A DNA stretch of 8,790 bases from Actinomycetota bacterium. GTDB taxonomy: Bacteria; Actinomycetota; Thermoleophilia; Solirubrobacterales; Solirubrobacteraceae. Position 1 is the first letter of the stretch. Every line of letters begins with the position of its first letter. Made by a program: the position numbers and the translations under genes. A model generated the notes under the pieces. It made no database searches. It was not told the DNA's origin and saw nothing but the letters and a program-made list of their open reading frames with translations. Of the stretch, positions 6,164 through 8,790 are shown in pieces. The stretch is taken from NCBI GenBank assembly GCA_005883255.1, contig VAXS01000210.1:1-8790 (forward strand), read 5' to 3'.

Positions 6164-6319
6164 GTGGCCACCCTCGGCGTCATCGGCATCGGGGCGGCCC
6201 TGGGCGCGATCCTCGACTCCCAGGACGTCGACGGCTGGATCATCGGCTTCGGCGTCTCCGTGGAGACCCTGCTCCTCACGGCGCTCGTCTGGTCGGCGGG
6301 GGAGCGCGAGGGTGGCTGA
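6164..6319 (+). CDS. Small two-segment hydrophobic protein overlapping the pyrophosphatase start
   Basis: A 51-residue frame starts at a GTG and has two hydrophobic stretches, TLGVIGIGAALGAIL (about 3-17) and WIIGFGVSVETLLLTALVW (about 27-45). A polar DSQDVDG turn joins them and the tail is charged (GEREGG). This looks like a small double-spanning membrane protein. The Shine-Dalgarno is weak (GGGG ends only three bases before the GTG). Its stop (6317-6319) lies inside the pyrophosphatase gene, whose GTG begins at 6312, an 8-base overlap typical of coupled translation. Its start is 30 bp from the divergent lipoprotein start, so both promoters must share that gap and neighbouring coding sequence. 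I do not know the family. The hydrophobic pattern and position argue for a real gene, but its length means chance cannot be excluded. Confidence 0.6.
   Translation: MATLGVIGIGAALGAILDSQDVDGWIIGFGVSVETLLLTALVWSAGEREGG
6298..6304 (+). promoter_or_regulatory. Ribosome binding site of the pyrophosphatase gene
   Basis: GGGGGAG lies seven bases before the GTG at 6312, inside the end of the small hydrophobic gene. It supports the 6312 start and explains how pyrophosphatase can be translated from within the upstream frame. Confidence 0.6.
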
Positions 6320-6806
6320 CCGAGTGCTCCACTGCCTGGTCGAGATTCCCAAGGGGAGCCGGAACAAGTACGAGTGGGACGAGGAGCTGCACGCGATGCG
6401 CTTCGACCGGTTCCTGTTCTCCTCGGTGGTGTATCCGCTCGACTACGGGATGTTCCCCCACACGCTGGCCGAGGACGGCGACCCGCTGGACGCGATGGTC
6501 GCCGTGTCCGAGCCGACGTTCCCGGGCTGCCTGATCCCGGTCAAGCCCGTCGCGCTGTTCAAGATGCGCGACGAGAAGGGCGTCGACGACAAGGTGGTCT
6601 GCGTCCCGCTGGCCGACCCCAACTGGCAGGGGATCGAGGAGCTGGAGGACCTGCCGCCCCAGCTGCGCGCGGAGATCTCGAACTTCTTCGACGTCTACAA
6701 GACGCTGGAGCCCGGCAAGGACGTGACGGTCGAGGGCTGGTTCTCGCGGTCCGACGCGATGATCGCCCTCGACGAGGCGCAGCGGCGCTTCGCCGAGCTC
6801 GGCTGA
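6312..6806 (+). CDS. ppa: Inorganic pyrophosphatase, family I
   Basis: A 164-residue soluble enzyme that hydrolyses pyrophosphate to two phosphates with Mg2+, pulling biosynthetic reactions such as nucleotide polymerisation forward. Nearly all active-site residues known from the E. coli enzyme can be matched by spacing: K19 and E21 (NKYEW), R33 (FDRFL), Y45 (YPLDYG), D55, D57 and D60 in the signature EDGDPLD (54-60), D87, D92 and K94 (RDEKGVDDK), and Y129-K130 (FFDVYKTLEPG). The length is normal for the actinobacterial type. The GTG start is set by the conserved start RVLHCLVEIPKGSRNKYEW and a good Shine-Dalgarno at 6298-6304. It overlaps the small hydrophobic gene by eight bases and is followed 38 bp later by a transporter gene on the same strand, with no terminator-like hairpin between. 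Confidence 0.97.
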   Translation: MADRVLHCLVEIPKGSRNKYEWDEELHAMRFDRFLFSSVVYPLDYGMFPHTLAEDGDPLDAMVAVSEPTFPGCLIPVKPVALFKMRDEKGVDDKVVCVPLADPNWQGIEELEDLPPQLRAEISNFFDVYKTLEPGKDVTVEGWFSRSDAMIALDEAQRRFAELG

Positions 6807-6844
6807 GCCGCCCGAGATCGCTCGCCGTCAGAGTACGAGCCGCC

Positions 6845-8011
6845 GTGCGCTCCCTCCCCCGCAACGTCCGCGTGCTGTCCGCGGTCAGCTTCTTCCAGGA
6901 CGCGGCGTCGGAGCTGCTGTACCCGGTCCTCCCGCTGTTCGTGATCGGCGTCCTGGGCGCGCCGCCCTCGGCGCTGGGGGCGATCGAGGGCGTGGCGGAG
7001 GGAACCGCCTCCGCGGCCAAGGCGGTCTCCGGGCGCCTGGCCGATCGCCGCCGGCGCCGCCCACTCGTGGCCTGGGGCTACGGGATCTCATCCCTGGCCA
7101 AGCCGCTGATCGGCGCCGCCAGCGGCTGGGGCCTGGTCCTGGTCGCCCGCTTCGTGGACCGGCTGGGCAAGGGGATCCGCACATCCCCCCGCGACGCCCT
7201 GATCGCCGACGACACGCCAGCGGAGATCCGCGGCCGCGCTTTCGGCTTTCACCGCGCCGCCGACACCGCGGGCGCGGTGGTGGGCCCACTACTGGGCCTC
7301 GGGCTCTACGAGGCGCTCGACCACCGGCTGAGGCTCCTGTTCTTCGTGGCCGTCGGCCCCGCCCTGATCAGCGTGGCCCTGGTCTGGCTGGTCAAGGAGC
7401 GGCCGGGCCCCGGGGTGGCGGCGCCGGATGCCACAGCCGCCCCTCCCCCACGACGCTTGCCCAAGAGCTATTGGCGGCTGGTGAGCATCCTGGGCGTCTT
7501 CGCCCTGGCGAACTTCTCCGACACCTTCCTCATCCTCCGAGCCAAGGACCTGGGCCTGGGGTTCGTGGAGATCGTCGGCGCCTACGCGGCCTACAACGCG
7601 GTGTACGCCGCTCTGAGCTATCCCGCCGGCCACCTCTCCGACCGCATCCCCCGCCGGCTGGTGTTCGCGGTCGGGCTCGTCGCCTTCGCCGTCGCCTACC
7701 TCGGCCTCGGCCTCGCCGGCAGCGGCCGCTGGGTGTGGGTCCTGCTCCCGCTGTACGGCGCCTACACGGCGCTCACCGACGGCGTCGCCCGGGCCTGGGT
7801 GGCCGACGTCGCCCCGGCCGGCGCGGTGGGCAGCGGCCTGGGCTACTACCACGCGCTCACCGGCGCCGGTGTGCTGATCGCCGGCCTGTGGGCGGGCTTC
7901 GCCTGGGGCGCGGGCGGCAGCATCCCCCTGCTGGCCTCGGGCGCCGTGGTGGGGGCGCTGGCCATCGCGCTCGCGCTGGGCGGCCGCGTCCTGGACCCGC
8001 CTGCCGGTTAG
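6845..8011 (+). CDS. Major facilitator superfamily transporter
   Basis: A 388-residue integral membrane protein with about 11-12 hydrophobic segments in two halves. The loop after the second segment has the MFS motif A in the form GRLADRRRRRP (63-73), repeated in the second half as GHLSDRIPRR (262-271), as expected for a duplicated fold. A conserved cytoplasmic stretch DRLGKGIRTSPRDALIAD (105-122) and GRAFGFHRAADTAGAVVGPLLG (130-151) mark a common bacterial subgroup of predicted permeases with unassigned substrates. The central loop (about 186-206) is rich in proline and alanine. The GTG at 6845 gives a short N-terminus before the first membrane segment (SFFQDAASELLYPVLPLFVIG); the ribosome site is weak. 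It is probably co-transcribed with pyrophosphatase upstream and the HIT gene nine bases downstream. Export of a drug or metabolite is possible but the sequence does not show it. Confidence 0.9.
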   Translation: MRSLPRNVRVLSAVSFFQDAASELLYPVLPLFVIGVLGAPPSALGAIEGVAEGTASAAKAVSGRLADRRRRRPLVAWGYGISSLAKPLIGAASGWGLVLVARFVDRLGKGIRTSPRDALIADDTPAEIRGRAFGFHRAADTAGAVVGPLLGLGLYEALDHRLRLLFFVAVGPALISVALVWLVKERPGPGVAAPDATAAPPPRRLPKSYWRLVSILGVFALANFSDTFLILRAKDLGLGFVEIVGAYAAYNAVYAALSYPAGHLSDRIPRRLVFAVGLVAFAVAYLGLGLAGSGRWVWVLLPLYGAYTALTDGVARAWVADVAPAGAVGSGLGYYHALTGAGVLIAGLWAGFAWGAGGSIPLLASGAVVGALAIALALGGRVLDPPAG

Positions 8012-8020
8012 CCTCCGGCG

Positions 8021-8521
8021 ATGTCCGATCGCCCCCTGTGGGCGCCCTGGCGCATCGAGTACATCCGCGGGCCCAAGCCGGAGGAGTGCATCTTCTGCGC
8101 CGCCGGCCGGTCCGACGACGACGCGGCGCACGGCGTCGTCCACCGCGGCCGGCGCTGCCTGGTGATGGTCAACGCGTTCCCCTACGCCCCCGGGCACCTG
8201 ATGGTGGCGCCCCACCGCCACGTGCCCGGCCTCGAGGAGCTGGAGCCACCCGAGCTGGCGGAGCTCTCCGACCTGACCGTCCGCGCGCTGAGGACCCTGC
8301 GCACGGTGATGACCCCCGACGGCTTCAACGTGGGGATCAACATCGGCGACGTCGCCGGCGCCGGCTTCGCCGACCACGTCCACCAGCACGTCGTGCCCCG
8401 CTGGCAGGGCGACACCAACTTCATGCCGGTGATCGCCGACACCCACGTGATCCCGCAGGCCCTGGAGGACACCCGGGCCGAGTTGGCGCGGGCGTTCGCG
8501 GGCGCGCCGGACCTCGACTAG
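8021..8521 (+). CDS. HIT-family nucleotide hydrolase/phosphorylase (Ap4A phosphorylase-like)
   Basis: A 166-residue protein with the histidine triad HVHQHVV at 119-125 (H119, H121, H123; the last is the expected nucleophile). The start WAPWRIEYI (7-15), the CIFC pair (C23, C26), PYAPGHLMVAPHRHV (54-68), GFNVGINIGDVAGAG (101-115) and PRWQGDTNFMPVIADTHVIP (126-145) match the actinobacterial group that includes M. tuberculosis Rv2613c, described as a diadenosine tetraphosphate phosphorylase. The likely role is splitting dinucleoside polyphosphates such as Ap4A, side products of aminoacyl-tRNA synthetases, in the cytoplasm. The assignment to that exact reaction rests on resemblance recalled from memory. 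ATG at 8021 is nine bases after the transporter stop. The next gene begins 12 bases after its stop, so all three are probably on one mRNA. No strong Shine-Dalgarno is visible. Confidence 0.94.
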   Translation: MSDRPLWAPWRIEYIRGPKPEECIFCAAGRSDDDAAHGVVHRGRRCLVMVNAFPYAPGHLMVAPHRHVPGLEELEPPELAELSDLTVRALRTLRTVMTPDGFNVGINIGDVAGAGFADHVHQHVVPRWQGDTNFMPVIADTHVIPQALEDTRAELARAFAGAPDLD

Positions 8522-8533
8522 GGTCCCGCGCCG

Positions 8534-8790
8534 GTGGACACTTTCCGCACGCCCGACGAGCGCTTCGAGGGACTGCCCGACTTTCCGTTCGCGCCCCACT
8601 ACCGGGAGGTCGACGGGCTCCGGCTGGCCCACGTCGACGAGGGCGAGGGCCCGCCCGTCGTCTTCTTCCACGGCGAGCCCACCTGGTCGTTCCTGTGGCG
8701 CCACGTGATCCCGCCGCTGCGCGACGCCGGCTTCCGCTGCGTGGCGCCGGACCTGGCCGGCTTCGGCCGCTCGGACAAGCCCACCGACGT
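8534..8790 (+). CDS. Haloalkane dehalogenase-like alpha/beta hydrolase, 3' end outside the window
   Basis: The first 85 codons of an alpha/beta-hydrolase-fold enzyme, starting at GTG. Residues 46-51 are HGEPTW, the oxyanion-hole loop after strand 3. The E-P-T-W form is typical of subfamily I haloalkane dehalogenases, where the glutamate-proline region and the tryptophan help stabilise the released halide. [12 protein letters not shown] (51-62) and [12 protein letters not shown] (72-83) also fit that family. The nucleophile aspartate (usually in a VxQDWGG motif) and the catalytic histidine lie beyond the edge, so dehalogenase activity cannot be confirmed; related epoxide hydrolases or other lipolytic enzymes are alternatives. 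The start is supported by the family-like beginning ([19 protein letters not shown]). The gene follows the HIT gene by 12 bases on the same strand. Confidence 0.88.
   Translation, partial: MDTFRTPDERFEGLPDFPFAPHYREVDGLRLAHVDEGEGPPVVFFHGEPTWSFLWRHVIPPLRDAGFRCVAPDLAGFGRSDKPTD

Noticed and set aside
3752..6319. 855-codon plus-strand open frame
   Set aside because: Only its last 51 codons look like protein. The rest is the wrong frame of the epimerase remnant and the hydrolase.
6807..6844. Terminator after pyrophosphatase
   Set aside because: No stable stem with a following T-run is visible in the 38-base gap.
7289..8704. 471-codon minus-strand open frame
   Set aside because: It is antisense to the transporter, HIT and dehalogenase-like genes, whose motifs are clear. 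It shows only Gly/Arg/Gln/His-rich sequence.
1..8790. CRISPR arrays, tandem repeats, insertion sequences, tRNA or rRNA genes
   Set aside because: No regularly spaced repeats, transposase motifs, terminal inverted repeats or RNA gene signatures were found on either strand by eye.

Overview
The window is one compact stretch of a very GC-rich bacterial chromosome (mostly G/C third positions, frequent GTG starts, few strong Shine-Dalgarno sites). The gene set suggests an actinomycete-type organism: a mycobacterial-style P450, an Actinobacteria-type HIT/Ap4A phosphorylase-like protein, and a transglycosylase-peptidase fusion. The deep actinobacterial class Thermoleophilia (Solirubrobacterales) is a plausible guess, but the sequence alone does not prove it. 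No rRNA, tRNA, CRISPR array, insertion sequence or phage gene was seen, and the coding style is uniform throughout.

Layout. Minus strand, 1986 down to 1: a SPOUT/TrmH-family RNA methyltransferase, then a cytochrome P450 cut by the left window edge. Plus strand, 2112-2681: a DUF488 protein, whose tail runs 89 bp into the end of a convergent minus-strand gene (2593-3522) for a solitary beta-class DNA methyltransferase. Only 14 bp separate that gene's start from a plus-strand NAD-binding epimerase-like gene (3537-4296). That gene has lost roughly 60-70 internal codons together with its frame, so it is broken. Its stop overlaps by one base the GTG of a 486-residue membrane-anchored cell-wall hydrolase (4296-5756) with an SLT lytic transglycosylase domain and an M15-like D,D-peptidase domain. 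Its stop lies on the palindrome CTAG, which is also the stop of a convergent small lipoprotein gene (5753-6133).

Right half, all plus strand and probably one transcription unit: a 51-residue putative membrane protein (6164-6319) overlapping family I inorganic pyrophosphatase (6312-6806), then an MFS transporter (6845-8011), a HIT-family nucleotide hydrolase/phosphorylase (8021-8521) and the start of a haloalkane dehalogenase-like alpha/beta hydrolase (8534 to the right edge). Pyrophosphatase and the HIT protein both act on phosphoanhydride by-products of metabolism. The transporter and hydrolase have no evident shared pathway with them.

I see no convincing new multi-gene system. The most unusual points are the broken epimerase gene, the two-domain cell-wall hydrolase, the DUF488/methyltransferase antisense overlap with an odd DUF488 start, the small ORF coupled to pyrophosphatase, and an AT-rich inverted repeat upstream of the P450.
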